This document shows positions 39,479 through 51,465 of a stretch of DNA of 64,000 nt, one piece after another. A model generated the notes under the pieces. The model did not search any database. It had not been told where the DNA came from and worked only from the letters and a program-made list of their open reading frames with translations. Origin of the DNA: Yponomeuta sedellus (taxonomy: Eukaryota > Arthropoda > Insecta > Lepidoptera > Yponomeutidae); assembly GCA_934045075.1 (NCBI GenBank), contig OW203747.1, positions 13,669,894-13,733,893 of the forward strand, given 5' to 3'. The translations under genes and the position numbers were made by a program. Every line of letters starts with the position of its first letter. The first letter of the stretch is position 1.

Positions 39479-39875
39479 AGCGGTGGTAGCTCAGTGGGTA
39501 GAACCATAGACTGGCAAGCGAGATCCCCAGGTTCGATCCCGAGTGCGGGCATGTACCAATGACTTTGTTTAATTTCAAAGTTACGTACATTTGCGAATTT
39601 GCAGTCGCAATACCACACGCTAACGGTGAAGGAAAACATCGTGAGGAAACCCGCGGCTTGGTTGGCTCCGCACGTATTGACTAGTCTTTCCTGTGGGCTA
39701 GGCCGACTAAGCTGTCAGGATGGTATAGGTGCTGGGCAAGCCTACACCATTTATAAAAACCATGACCCAGGCACTACAGCGTCGGAGTGGTCCCTTCACC
39801 CATCGAGTGTGAGTGAAGATACCACTGGACGCTGTATAAATCATCTCATTAAGTAGATGCAAAAAGGCCAATATT
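39479..39875 (+). repeat. tRNA-headed SINE-like repeat, full copy
   Basis: Head GGTGGTAGCTCAGTGGGTAG with B box GGTTCGATCCC. Then come a CAATGACTTTGTTT block, CACGATG-like CATCGTGAGGAAAC, and a unique body to GATGCAAAAAGGCCAATATT. Partners are at 35036-35400 (inverted), 33955 and, with another head, 55300. Confidence 0.8.
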
Positions 39876-39876
39876 A

Positions 39877-40030
39877 TTATATATTAAACGGTTTTAACCG
39901 CAATTATTTAGTAGGTAGGTAAATCGTAATTACCTATTTCTCGACGTTTCGGCAGCGTTACAGTTGCCGTGGTCTCGGGTAGACTGAAGTGGCGAGTACA
40001 GTCAATTATTGTGGGTAGTCACTTTTAATT
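39877..40030 (-). mobile_element. Penelope terminal segment (second subfamily)
   Basis: TATTAAACGGTTTTAACCGC, then TTCTCGACGTTTCGGCAGC and GTTGCCGTGGTCTCGGG: same organisation as the pseudo-LTR at 16978 but different sequence. Confidence 0.65.
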
Positions 40031-40143
40031 TTTCACAGCTGGCCGACACACAACACTCACTACGTCTGATTCTGATTACTGACTCCAGAGTGCTTAGTGC
40101 GAGTTTTTTAACTACTCGATCGCGTTAACGAAAACTCATATTT

Positions 40144-40549
40144 AAACATATTCAGTATTATTTTAAATACATATCATATTTAAAATAATACTCAAAATAG
40201 ATATAAATAATTTATTTATATCTATTTTGACATTCTTATATTAAACTGCCGCAATTGGTTTTTTTTTTTTATTTTATTTATTTTTCTTTTTTCTTTTATC
40301 CGAGTGCTGCACGTCGGTATACTACCGGGTACTGACGGAAGACCAGCGCTGGAGTAGTTTATCTCTCCAGCGCTGGTCTGCGATCTGCTCTCTTATATTA
40401 TGTGATTATTTGTGTTGTCATGATTATCTGTTACTCTTTTTCCTGTATAATTCTGCTTTGTATTCCTTTTGTAAGTTCTCATCTGTTATATATTGTTGTG
40501 TGTGTGTAGATGCAAATAAATGTTTTTATCTATCTATCTATCTATATTT
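40144..40549 (+). mobile_element. SINE/LINE-like insertion with (CTAT)n tail
   Basis: Flanked by ATATTT on both sides. The body has a T-rich tract, a strong hairpin (40340-40379) and the end GATGCAAATAAATGTTTTTAT followed by (CTAT)n. No ORF. Tail relatives are at 6609 and 63160. Confidence 0.75.
40340..40379. repeat. Perfect hairpin, 15-bp arms
   Basis: AGACCAGCGCTGGAG pairs exactly with CTCCAGCGCTGGTCT over a 10-base loop. Each arm itself contains the palindrome CCAGCGCTGG. Confidence 0.9.
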
Positions 40550-41421
40550 CTATGGCATCGAGGAAGCGCCACCTAGCGACAAGTATGGAAATTAAAATTG
40601 TTTAGTGCGAGTTGTGATGGTTTACGTTGAGAAGTGAACACGTTTACCAGCCAAAACACGAATGAACGCAAGTGCGAGTTGTACTGTGACAGCGATTTGC
40701 CAGTTCGAACGGTTAACTTACTCATACTCACTACTCAATGCTCGATTAACGCGGTAGTAAAGTTATTCGATTGGATCTGTCAAACTTGCACTAAGCACTC
40801 AGAGTGCTTAGTGCTAGTTTGACAGATCCAGTTCATGACAGAGACAGATCAGAGTGCTTAGTGCAAGTTTTTTAACTACTCGTTCGCGTTAACGTAAACT
40901 CATATTTCTATGGCATCGAGGAGGCGCCACCTAGCGACAAGTATGGAAATTAAAATTGCTGAGTGCGAGTTGTAATGGTTTACGTTGAGAAGTGAACACG
41001 TTTACCAGCCAAAACACGAATAAACGCGTGTGCGAGTTGTACTGTGACAGCGTTTTGTCAGTTCGAACGGTTAACTTACTCATACTCACTACTCAATGCT
41101 CGATTAACGCGGAAGTAAAGTTATTCGATTGGATCTGTCAAACACTCGATCGCGTTTTCTATGGCGATTTCTATGGCATCGAGGAAGCGCCACCTAGCGA
41201 CAAGTATGGAAATTAAAATTGCTGAGTGGGAGTTGTAATTGTTTACGTTGAGAAGTGAACACGTTTACCAGCCAAAACACGAATAAACGCGAGTGCGAGT
41301 TGTACTGTGACAGCGTTTTGCCAGTTCGAACGGTTAACTTATTCATACTCACTACTCAATGCTCGTTTAACGCGGTAGTAAAGTTATTCGATTGGATCTG
41401 TCAAACTCGCACTAAGCACTC

Positions 41422-42260
41422 TGCGCCTTAATTATGTAACGTTTAACTTATAGATATGTGTCCAAAAACGAAATACCTACAGGACTTTGTCGTACAGTCA
41501 CGTGTTTCAATATCACTGTCGTGTCTCGGATATTCACTGAAATGCGGCTTCCACTGTGTGTGATACAAATTACGTCTCATATCTGTGTGCGACAGAACTA
41601 AGTAAACATTCCTCGTTCGCACTCTGACGTATAGATTAAAACTTAATAAGGTTAACTAGGAATTTGACAAATACACGATTGGAATCGCATAGCCTTTAGT
41701 GCGCGTGCGCGCGGGAGCAGGAAAGAAAGAAAGAAGGAAAGAAAGTTAAGTTTTATCTAGATTTGCTGTTTGTCCTTAAATTTAGATTTCACTGAAAGAT
41801 AACCGAAGGGGGCGTTAGAAACCATAATACAGATCTATCTAGCTTGGTTTCTAATGTAATAGAAAATTACGTATACTTATTATCTAAGTCAATCTGTAAA
41901 TTAGCATAACTTTACTCGTATACCGATGTCTGTTGCTCAATAAATATCTTTATCTTACGTAATCCAGGTGCTGGGTGAGACGAAAACAAAGCGAAGTCGA
42001 ACCAACTTCAACCTAAACAGTGCAATTGAAGTGAAACCGCCCTACTAATCCCAGAGTGCACTTGCTAGGCACTAACTTAAGTATAGCACCGGCTGCAGTA
42101 GTGTGTGACTGGCCGCGACCTTGCGAAGTAGCTACTGCGGAGTTCAGGGACTGTCTTCAATGGTTTTGTCGGTAGGCACAACATTGATTATCATAATTGC
42201 AATGCCTTAAAGGTTAAGGGTTCGATTCTCGCTGGGGACCGCCGTACATTCATACGATAC
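41422..42260. other. Intergenic, nothing recognised
   Basis: No ORF. A SINE 3' word (TTCGATTCTCGCTGGGGACC) is at 42219-42240. Confidence 0.5.
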
Positions 42261-42261
42261 G

Positions 42262-42625
42262 ATATCAACCCTTGTATTTGCCCACTGCTGTGGCACGGGT
42301 CTCTTCCTTAATCAAAGGAAGGTTAGGCCATACTCTACCACGGGGGCCAAGTCCGGGTTGGTGGAGGATTGTAAGACAGTGGCGGGCCTTACTGTCAGAA
42401 GTTATCAAGCCGCCCATAAGGCCTCTGACATGGCTTAACGACTGCCATGCCATTACATGACAGCCGGCACCAACGGCTTAACGTGCCTTGCGAAGCACGG
42501 AAGCGCTTGGAAAAATGCCACTAGCGGTAGTCACGGGACGGTCACCCATCCTGCACCTGACCGCGCCTGTTGTTGTCATTGATTCCAATCACTCGGTTCG
42601 ACTAGGCCACGAGCGCTTCGAGTTT
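42262..42625 (-). repeat. 5S-related SINE, near-complete
   Basis: Minus-sense copy with body and head. The complement of 42530-42580 reads GGCGCGGTCAGGTGCAGGAT and GGGTGACCGTCCCG. The head lacks the GAGTTAAGC stretch here. Confidence 0.85.
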
Positions 42626-42949
42626 TGTTCACTGGCTCGCAAAACCTGCAAGGTTAATTAAATTCTCGACGCTGAACACGAGGCTATTAGAAGATTGGCT
42701 ACAAGCGATGGCTTGAGGTATTAATTTCACGTATTACACGTCACTACAGTGTGATTAATGGTGTCGACTCGTCTGCTAAACAATAACGTTTATAGTTTAG
42801 CCCCGCGTTGCGTGAACTCGTAGAAGGGATGACGTATCGAAAATTTAAGCGGTCTTTAAGGGATTGTTTCAAAATGATGGTTCGATGAGAGTTATAGTTC
42901 TGTTAGGGTTTCGAAGTCTTTGAGGAACCCTCATAGTTTCGCCATGTCT
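42626..42949. other. Intergenic, nothing recognised
   Basis: No repeat or gene seen; the start of the Helitron that ends at 43047 may lie here. Confidence 0.4.
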
Positions 42950-43047
42950 ATTTGTCTGTCGGTTTGCAAGAGGATGGTTCTTACGGAGGACAAAACAAAA
43001 AAAAAGAATCGCCTGTTAGTCGGTATAAAGCTCCCTGGGTCAGCTAG
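42950..43047 (+). mobile_element. Helitron 3' end
   Basis: GAGGATGGTTCTTACGGAG, an A-run and CCCTGGGTCAGCTAG followed by T. It matches the 3' part of the Helitron at 15844-16042. The 5' end was not located. Confidence 0.75.
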
Positions 43048-43365
43048 TAATAGATTTCATTTTCTGACACTCCGGCTTAGACGAGAGATAGCTGACGTAG
43101 TGTATTTGCACAAGATTGCAACATCTGGTATCGACTGTTCTGAGCTACTCGGTAAGCTTCAGCTAAGGGTTCCAGGCCGAGCCCGATATAAACCCCCGTT
43201 AGCAGTGCCTAAATGTTCCACAAACTTCCGACAAAATAGTTTTCTTGTGCGAGCGAGCGATAAATTCAATAAAATTACTGCACATCATGACATAGATTTG
43301 TTCAATGCAGGGGTCCACACTCTAAGACGCTTAATTAGTGCGCCATTCTTTGCAGGTGGATGAAT
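43048..43365 (+). pseudogene. LINE reverse transcriptase C-terminus (CR1/Jockey-like)
   Basis: An open frame reads REIADVVYLHKIATSGIDCS, then ELLGKLQLRVPGR and KCSTNFRQNSFLVRASDKFN, ending AGVHTLRRLI and a stop (43361-43363). The pattern (R-x-x-AD-x-x-FLHK, ID-x-x-ELL, VP-R, TN, R-x-x-x-x-x-N) is the well-known C-terminus of arthropod LINE proteins. It abuts the Helitron end and is fused to it in frame by chance. (TA)n follows. Confidence 0.8.
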
Positions 43366-43556
43366 ACTAGTGTATAAATATTATAATATATATATATATA
43401 TATCATAAATCATCAGCTTACAAAATTATGCTAGTAGAAGAACTATTTCTTCTTACTAAGAGCTAATAACAGATTCCCGCCTATAAATACAACGCAATCA
43501 AAAAATGTATGCACTTCATGCTTCGCGCTTCAAACACTTACAATGATGATTTTACT

Positions 43557-43593
43557 ATCTATATATATATATAGACAGATATATATATATATT

Positions 43594-43668
<75 letters not shown>
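43557..43668. repeat. (TA)n microsatellite
   Basis: About 110 bases of alternating AT, slightly interrupted at the left. A shorter (TA)n lies at 43382-43402. Confidence 0.95.
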
Positions 43669-43672
<4 letters not shown>

Positions 43673-43937
43673 TATAAATGAATAAATAGATATAAGTGGT
43701 TTGTACCTACTTATAAAAGTATGCATTTATAATCTGAAACAAAAACTAGTACATATATACTTGTATAGAGCTAGTTTCTGCATTGACTATTTCGCTAAGT
43801 AACTAGTTAACTGTATTGCTGTCTCTTTGAATTTCTCAGCAAAGAGCGAGACGGAACGTTACTTAAGTATTTGCTTAGTGAAATTCTCAATTCAAAAACT
43901 GCTCATAGACTTGTTATTGTGAAGCCACTTAGCTTAA

Positions 43938-44473
43938 TCCCTTTCGGCCGTCATGGCAACTAATTTTCGAAACCGGTTGTGAAAAAGGAAATTTTATTCT
44001 TTGTCGGCAACTAGTTGCGAATAAATTTTTTTTTTCTCTATTCGCAACTAGTTGCCAACAAAGAATACTTTATCCGCCATGGCAACTGAGTTTCTCAACC
44101 AGTTGTGAAAAGGGATTTTATATTCTTTCTTGGCAAATAGTTGCGATATAAATAATGGGAAGGCTTATTAATTTGTTGACAATCTTTGCAGTCAATCCGT
44201 ATATAAGTCCTATTTCTACAATTACTGGCCAGTGTTATTTTTAAATAAACTTATAGATCAGTGTTTATCAACTTATTATAGGAATACATTATTACTCCAT
44301 GAGAAGAAAAAGAATTCTTCTACTGCAACTAGTGTTTTGGAAATATTCCTTGTTGGCAACAAGTTGCGTATAAAGAAAAAATATCTTTATTCGCAACTAG
44401 TTGCCGACAAAGAATAAAAATTCATTTTTCGCAACCGGTTGCGAAGTTTAGTTGCCATGGCGTCCGAAAGGGC
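43938..44473. mobile_element. 536-bp TTAA-flanked MITE with repeated GCAACTAGTTGC
   Basis: TTAA stands at 43934-43937 and 44474-44477. Ends CCCTTTCGG ... CCGAAAGGG continue into CCATGGCAACTAA-type inverted arms. Inside, the palindrome GCAACTAGTTGC occurs three times perfectly and several times with changes. No ORF. TTAA and CCCTT ends fit the piggyBac superfamily. Confidence 0.85.
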
Positions 44474-44697
44474 TTAATCGTTCACAGAGTAAGTTGCAAA
44501 CTTGTTCAACGTTCGTCCGCAGGCCTGCAGCTCGCTCTATGTTTCAATTTGGCCGGCAATTGATTGTGCGAGGAAGGGCTCGCGGCTAATTACCCGTCAG
44601 GTGTCTGTTGCCTTTACGGCGACAGAGAACAGCTGTTGCACTCTGGGATTAGAGCTTATGACTGTAATGCGGAACAACTTTACTGTTTGAAATTTTT

Positions 44698-44905
44698 TTT
44701 TAATGCACTAACCCGTGCTTAGGACAAGTTAAAAACCTATTTAGAGGCAAAAATTTCCACCCATGCCGGGATTCGAACCCACGACCTCTGGCTATTCTGC
44801 CAGCGCTCTTTCCAACTGAGCTAATGGGCGACTCACCGGCATCAGTGAAATCTCGAACCTCTTTACAATATTCTCTGTATTTCGTCGCTGCCTGTACGTA
44901 CATTC
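44698..44905 (-). repeat. tRNA-like repeat, near-complete
   Basis: Minus-sense copy from AATGCACTAACCCGTGCTTA through the tRNA module to the GACGAAATACAG region; the anticodon arm has a short deletion. Confidence 0.85.
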
Positions 44906-44911
44906 ATATCC

Positions 44912-45125
44912 CTCCCCTTAAGAGCGCCACGTTGTGCTATCATAGGGGGTAATGCCCATAATCCCCACGCAGGGCATGCGGTTTGGAGTTCGCGGTTCGG
45001 TGGAATTGTACTGCAGGGGGCGCTGCTGCCCACCCCCCGGGTTGTGTCCCTTAGTCGCCTTTTACGACACCCGCGGGAAGAATTGGGTTGGTGCTATTCT
45101 CTAGGCCGACACCACACAGCATAAT
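44912..45125 (+). repeat. Dispersed repeat (TACGACACCCGCGGGAAGAAT family)
   Basis: Same layout as 9229-9475, lacking the first 20 bases. Confidence 0.75.
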
Positions 45126-45127
45126 TC

Positions 45128-45225
45128 ATAGTTCAATTCAATTCAATTCGATTTGATTCGATCGATTTGATCTGATTCGATTTGAATCGATTCGATTCGA
45201 TTCCATTCAATTCAATTCAATTATT
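45128..45225. repeat. Degenerate (ATTCA)/(GATTC) pentamer tract
   Basis: About 95 bases of AATTC, GATTC and GATTTGA words. Confidence 0.8.
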
Positions 45226-46640
45226 TTTATTCATTGTTAAATCAAAATGTTTGCTTAATGAACGTCAGAGTTGTTATTTTCACTATTACAAGAGTATGTG
45301 GAGAAGAAACTGACAAGAAAACTCCACATTTATTCTTTTCAATAATATGTTAACTTAAATAACAGAGTTTTCAATTTAAAGAGTATTACTCATGAATGTG
45401 TTGTACACGAGACACAATCGTCTTCTAAATACTAATTAATATTAATCTACTATTTAATAGCAGACAACAGAGACGAAAAGTACTAGAATGCTGAAATTTA
45501 GCTAAGATATACCTACATCGCGTAGATGTAAATCACCACAAGAAAAACGTACGATTAGCTTGAAAAAAAATTAAGCCTTTTTAAGGGCAATTATTTTCTC
45601 GCCCACGCCACAGTGTGGGGTATCGTTAGACTGATTGTTTCAACAAATAAAGTAACTTACTCCACTAACTCATTCAATCAATCACTCACTGACTAACACA
45701 CTCACTCACTCTCTTACTTATGTTGATTGCTGACTCACACAAGAGCTGTTATGTCCATTGCTACGTCAGCGATGACGGGCCGACCTGGCACTGAGTCGAG
45801 TCACTGCCCCCGAATCGATAGTGCAAATGCGGCGGGGTGGCGACCTGCTATCGCGATGCATTTGCATACGCGTCGTGGGTCACCACTCGACCCAGGGGTC
45901 GGTCAATAGTCCGGGCCTGTGAATTGTAGAAGGGTGCCCACGGAACGTTTCGCACCTGCATCCACGTGAGAAAAGAGTATTTTAAGGAATCCATGAGTTC
46001 TAGCTGTTAGTCCACCCAAAGTCAGCCTGTAATGGCATACAGGGTGATTTTGGCGGAATTTAGCAAAGTAATTTTTACTTTTTAATGCTATACAGGGTGA
46101 CTTTAAATTGGTTCACCGGGTGAATATGTTAGCTGAACAAGTGTTGCTGAAAATAAATGTTAGGAGATCAAAATATAAGATTAATGATTTTTGAATTTTT
46201 TATTGAGTACCTATCAAATATTTTGCAACATATTAATTACTGGCATGTATGCAGCGATTCATAAATGTTGATCACGCGAAAGAGCTTTGTCGGGATAGTT
46301 ACAAGTCTACAAGTCCGGGATATAGGCATGAGATTATGTAATGTCACGTTATTTACTTAGTTCTTGTAAGAAAATATCAGTGTAGGTAAATAAATTGGTA
46401 AGTTATTTTAAGGAAGAAATGGTAGTCTTCTCAGAGTCTTTTGGTTCAACTATGATAATTAAGTATCAAAGGACTGAAAAGACTAAATTTGGAGTTTTTT
46501 TCGTTTTTTCTCCAGAATGATCTACAGTTTGAAATGGATACTTAGTTTTAGGTACTTCTAAAGTTTAATAGTTCAAAAAAGTTCAACAGAAACAGACTTC
46601 TGTGTAAATTTGAACAAATTACTTTGATTTGATTATATTC
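45226..46640. other. Intergenic with weak repeat pieces
   Basis: 45740-45950 is a GC-richer, unique-looking patch with ATTTGCAT, an octamer-like POU site. 46055-46100 matches the foldback end at 4150. 46255-46340 and 46420-46570 are fragments of dispersed families. No gene is recognised. Confidence 0.45.
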
Positions 46641-46644
46641 TTTT

Positions 46645-46950
46645 TACTGCACTAACCCGTGCCAAGGACAATTTTAAAAACTTATTTAGAGGCTAAAAAT
46701 TCCACCAATGCCGGGATTTGAACCCGCGACCTCTGGCTATCCGTGCCGGCGCTCTTTCTAACTGAGCTAATGGGCGACTCACCGGCATCAGTGAAATTTC
46801 GTACCTCTTTACAATTCTCTCTGTATTACGTACAGGCAGCGACATCTGGCTGAAGCATAGCCAGATATAGCCAGATGGATAGCCAGAGGTCGCAGGTTCG
46901 AATCCCGGCATGGGTGGAATTTTTAGCCTCTAAATAGGTTTTTAAAATAG
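46645..46950. repeat. Foldback pair of the tRNA-like repeat
   Basis: The minus-sense arm runs to CAGCGACATCTGGCTGAAGC. After a short ATAGCCAGAT stutter, a plus-sense arm begins with GATAGCCAGAGGTCG and ends in TTTAGCCTCTAAATAGG. Confidence 0.85.
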
Positions 46951-49340
46951 TTTGATTTGATTTAATTCAAGTCGTTTTTCACCAATGTTGTTATCTATTG
47001 CCTATTGCGTCTGAGTCATAGGTCAGCGCGTAGTTTTAACACGAAAAACACTCTTTAGTAAACATGTAGGGGAGGTGAACTCTTATTCAGCTTTAACCCG
47101 CACACTTCAACGACCGACACACTGACTCATCATGCAAAATCACCACGCAATAACACATAACGATCAATCATACATGGTGAGCTCATTTAGCCCAAAACGA
47201 CTACAATTCACGTACTACTGAAAAACGAATAATGGTAAAGTTTGAATGGATGGATGTTTGACTTAATCACGCCAGGACAGCTGAAGGAATCTGTATGAAA
47301 TTTAGCACAGAAATAAGGAGACCATTCACGCTTCATACTAAATTGGGCCCAAACATGAAAGTGCCGGCCAGCCAAAAAAAAAACTATTCTAAACGATGGG
47401 CCACATTGATTTGTTGATTTCATACTAAGATCCCGACAGTCTATTTATTCTTACTTGTCCAATTTAGTAAACAAGATTCTACCCGTAAACTGTAACTTTT
47501 TAGTCCAAAACTGCCATATTTCCATAAATAAAGTAACTTGGAACACTCTTTTAGATAACACGCTGCCAATTTTATAAACATAGTTCATGATAATTCGTGA
47601 ATTTGCGAGAAAATGTCTAGTTTAGGCATCTAATCTGAATTTTAAGGTTAGAATCTTATTTACTAAATTGGACAAATAAGCATAACAGACTGTATATTAT
47701 CCTAAAATGAATAACTTAAGTACTAGTAGATGTTAAAGGTCAGATTTTTCTATACATTTTAATAATGCAGAACAGACGCTATAAGATTCTCTTTTTTTAT
47801 CTTGTAAAAATGTTGAGGAAGACTCCCTACACAAACTCTAATATGTATATTTTATAAACACGATTTAATTATTTTTGGTCCAATGTATGGGAATATAAGA
47901 TTTTCAATGTCTGACAGTAGCTAAACTATAGGCTTCACTGTTTTGGTGCCATAGTATCAAATGTTCTCGACAATGTGCGTAACAGTTTGGTTTTTTTTCG
48001 TTGGCCGGCACTTTGAGTTTTGGGCCCAATTTGAATGGTTTTATTGTCTTAATTTTGATGCGAACTGTTACGCAGCGCAGGAGCTTCGGGGGTTCGAAAA
48101 TTATATCACCGATGCATTGGCCTAGTCTATCAATCACTTGAGTTCAGCAACAACTCTTTAATGATTGAAACTTTTACTAAGTGATTGATTTCTTTGGTGA
48201 TTGAGACACTACAAATATTCACAATCAACTAACTTTTTCTCCCTACGGAGGAAAGAGCTATTTTGGTCCCTGTTTAGGATTATCTACCTCTTTTTGATTG
48301 GAGGTGTAAAAACATTTTTCAACACTGCGGTACTTCCTTCCACATTGAATTTGGATTCATAGTTTTTACGATATCATGATTAATTACAAATATGTGTGAT
48401 ACTTACTTGTTATCACAATAAAAATAACATCCCCTCAAAATATTGCTAACGATTGCCTAAAGATGAAGCTGTAGAACGTAAAGGTTGATGTGCTTGTACC
48501 CAGTCTCCAATCCATAGCCACTCTATAGGCAAGAGTGTCCCAATTCACCCCAGTATTAGTTGAGTGAAGTGAGCGGGGCCGGTGGCGGCCGCGGAAGGAA
48601 ATAATAACTTATTTCCGGTGCTTAGGGTCGGTTTTGGGGTCGCGCGGACGATTCCTACGGCTAGAATTGGGACACTGATTAAGGCTGCTTGTTCATCTGA
48701 TATCTGGTCATTATGGCCTTTTTGAATTTGTTTTGTTTTTGTCAATATTTTGCAATATTTGACAATGCTTATGGCATTAAGTTCGTCATTAAGTACAATT
48801 TTATGGTGCAATAAAGTATTAATACTTAATAATAATAATTTTCTATTAAATAATTGTAATAGAAAAATATACCCTCAGCTGCTTTTGTATGTATTGGCTT
48901 TTTGGGTATGAATAATTTTACTGATTTACTATTACTTGTGACTTTAAGATAGTAAATAGTGTGGACGATTGATAGATGTGATCGATTTGAGGAATCAGTA
49001 CCTTCATTTTACTTTCTAACAACGCTTTAGACCACTTTTATCAAAATTACTACGATTACTCATCATTTTGCAATCCTTAGATACGCAAATAAAAGTCGTA
49101 AAAAACGTTCTACGACTTTTCATAAATCTACCCAAAAATATGAGCTTTCACGGTTTCACCGCATTTGGTTAGCGGTGTTTCATAGATAAGATATACTTAA
49201 ATCGATAAAAAAGCTTTATAAAACCATATAACCGTGTAAAACAGAATAGACCCTCTTGTATGTATTTTTGGGGCAGTGATTTACTGAATTCTGTGACGTT
49301 GGTATAACAAGAATTTAATAAATTCTTAATCGTGATAGGG
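46951..49340. other. Intergenic, nothing recognised
   Basis: AT-rich. One GC-rich patch at 48570-48670 has no recognisable content. Two short stretches (47270-47410 and 47960-48020) share TGGCCGGC-x-CTTT words in opposite orientation. Confidence 0.45.
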
Positions 49341-49545
49341 CTATATATTTGTGCCTTTCGGGGTCGAAACTCTGCGGCCATGGGGTCCGGAGGCGCGACT
49401 CCTCTTTAAGGAGATCTCGTCAGGCCTGGTTGACGCTTCAGGAGACCCGAGGGCTGGTGCTTAAGCCTCGCCGTACAGCGAGGCAATGCCGCCAGCGTTC
49501 TTGGTACTCCGCCTCCCGACAGCGGCATTTAAATTAGAAAAAATA
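49341..49545 (+). other. GC-rich patch with short ORF, possible LINE tail
   Basis: The frame 49349-49537 ends QETRGLVLKPRRTARQCRQR plus a short basic tail and a stop. The arginine-rich end resembles retroelement C-termini, but no diagnostic motif is present. I do not recognise it. Confidence 0.3.
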
Positions 49546-50205
49546 GGTGTTAGGTTTAGTTTAATTTTTGTATTTATAATCAAAATAGTGAAATATCTAT
49601 GTTTTTGTTACTATACATATACTACTTATTAAAAAACCGTAACATGTATTCCCAAAAATAAAAATTCGAGAAAAAACTCTTAAGAACAAAAGTTCAAAAC
49701 TCTGACGCACAATGCTCTGATTGGGGTGTTTCAAGCATTGCGCATTTTTTGAGTAATATTGTTAGAATGGGCGAGGGAGAAGTATTCCAGATGTAAACAC
49801 AGCCTTAACACGAACGCGGTACTTACTATTTTCGGCGCAGACTTTGAGGTTTATTATTTTGTTTGTCTGTGAAAATGTTAGTGTTTGTTCCTTTTTTGTC
49901 TTCGTTCCGACGTCTGTTTTTAACACGGATCTAATTGCAATGAAAACATAGGTAGGCTGTTAATTATAATTGAAGTAGGTGATTATTTTGTAAAAACCTT
50001 GCTTGCGTTTGATGAACAATGATGAACCATTTTTTGGGACACAAAAGAGGCTATGTGAATCAAATTCAGTGTGTGGTTCTTTATACGAGATAATAATATA
50101 AGTAGTGTGTTCTCTATCGAGTTATCTCATTATAATCAAGTGTAAAAGATACGCAAGTTTGGACGAACTAGTTTCTAAAATAGTAAATTTTCTTTACAAT
50201 GTTCT
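49546..50205. other. Intergenic, nothing recognised
   Basis: AT-rich, no ORF or repeat. Confidence 0.5.
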
Positions 50206-50209
50206 TATC

Positions 50210-50318
50210 AATATCGACCCTTGTATGTCCCCACTGCTGGGGCACGCGTCTCGTCCTGCACCGCAGGAAGCTTAGCCCATACTCCACCACGGGGGCCAAG
50301 TCCGGGTTGGTGGAGAAT
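50210..50318 (-). repeat. 5S-related SINE, 3' end
   Basis: Minus-sense 3' end only (CCCCACTGCTGGGGCACG to GGGTTGGTGGAG). Confidence 0.8.
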
Positions 50319-50577
50319 ATTTTTATAATACATAATTAATTACTTTTTATACCAACACAAAAGAAACTACATAGGCGCCCCACGTTGGGCGCCAATGTGA
50401 AACAAACACATTTAAATAAAGCACAAAGTTAAAGTCGTTCCAGTTTTATTATTTATAAAACGCATTACAACATCACAAACCTTAACCAATTTTCTAATTT
50501 AAAATACAATATGTAAGCCAGATCGCTGTCTGGGCGGTAGAGTACCAATAGTATTTCTTAAGGATTCGCGATACTCA

Positions 50578-50690
50578 TACATAGTTATATATTAAACGGG
50601 TCGAAACGAAATGTTGGGAAATAAGGTAATTACGTTTTACCTAATAAATAATCACGATTAGACCCGTTCAATATGTAACTAGATAGAGTA
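50578..50690. mobile_element. Short inverted pair of Penelope-type termini (second subfamily)
   Basis: ATAGTTATATATTAAACGGG faces CCCGTTCAATATGTAACTA, with GTAATTACGTTTTACC between. Same layout as 38527-38640. Confidence 0.65.
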
Positions 50691-50939
50691 CCAAGAAGGA
50701 TATGCCTCGCTGCACGGCGAAGCTTATCCTTTGGCCAAAGTAGGTACCAGCCCCGGGTGGTCCCCAGAAACGTCGCCCAGGCGGTTTCTAAAAGAACATA
50801 CGAACATTTTAAGTGTCATACCTACTTAGCTACGTAGATTGTTTAATGTCCACTAAAAAATATCTCCCGACGGGAAGCGGGAATGGAACCCTCATACCCA
50901 CTAACTACATGACATGGTATTGAAATGAAAAGGTTTTAT

Positions 50940-51070
50940 TCAAAGTAGCGCAGAAACTGCGGCTTAATGAATGTTACAAGTTAAACTAGGTATCCATTTC
51001 AAAATCTAGATCATTTTGGAGAAAAAAATGGACAAAAAAACTCCAAACTTAGTCTTTGGTATGCGTATGA
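50940..51070. repeat. Dispersed repeat (AAGACTAAGTTTG family)
   Basis: TTTTATTCAAAGTAGC, TAAACTAGGTATCCATTTC and CCAAACTTAGTCTTT; relatives at 1530, 29390 and 46420. Confidence 0.65.
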
Positions 51071-51295
51071 TAGTCTCCCCACGGGCTTTTTCACGCCAAA
51101 GTCCGAGTGTGACCGTGACACAGATCAAGGGGCAAGATCTGGCGCGCGATACAGGGTGGCGATACAGGTAGCATTACAGCCGTCAAGGACTCGAGTCTCC
51201 GCCGCCTGCCGCATGGTAGCGGCAAAAACACGCGTAAGCACCGTTGTTAGGCCTTGAGCAGAGAGGGCGAATTCGCCACGAATTGAGTCGTAAAC

Positions 51296-51465
51296 CCTTT
51301 GTATGTCCTCACTTCTGGGGCACGGGTCTCTTCCTGCATCGCACGAAGGTAAGGCCGTCCACCACGGGGGCCAATTCCAGGTTGGTGGAGAATTGTAAGT
51401 CATTGACGGGCCTTACTGTCAGAAGTTATCACACCGCTCATAAGGCCTGTGACATGGCTTAACGC
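51296..51465 (-). repeat. 5S-related SINE, 3' half
   Basis: Minus-sense 3' half with small deletions; ends at GCTTAACG. Confidence 0.75.

Larger units (their letters stand above)
40088..41421 (-). repeat. Cluster of three MITE units (15044-type)
   Basis: Unit one (40088-40800) is interrupted by another element. A 30-base inverted fragment follows at 40802, then units two and three (40852-41421) fused as a dimer without the inner terminus. At the fusion, TTTTCTATGGCGATTTCTAT replaces the normal arm, exactly the junction variant of the array at 51706. Confidence 0.85.
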
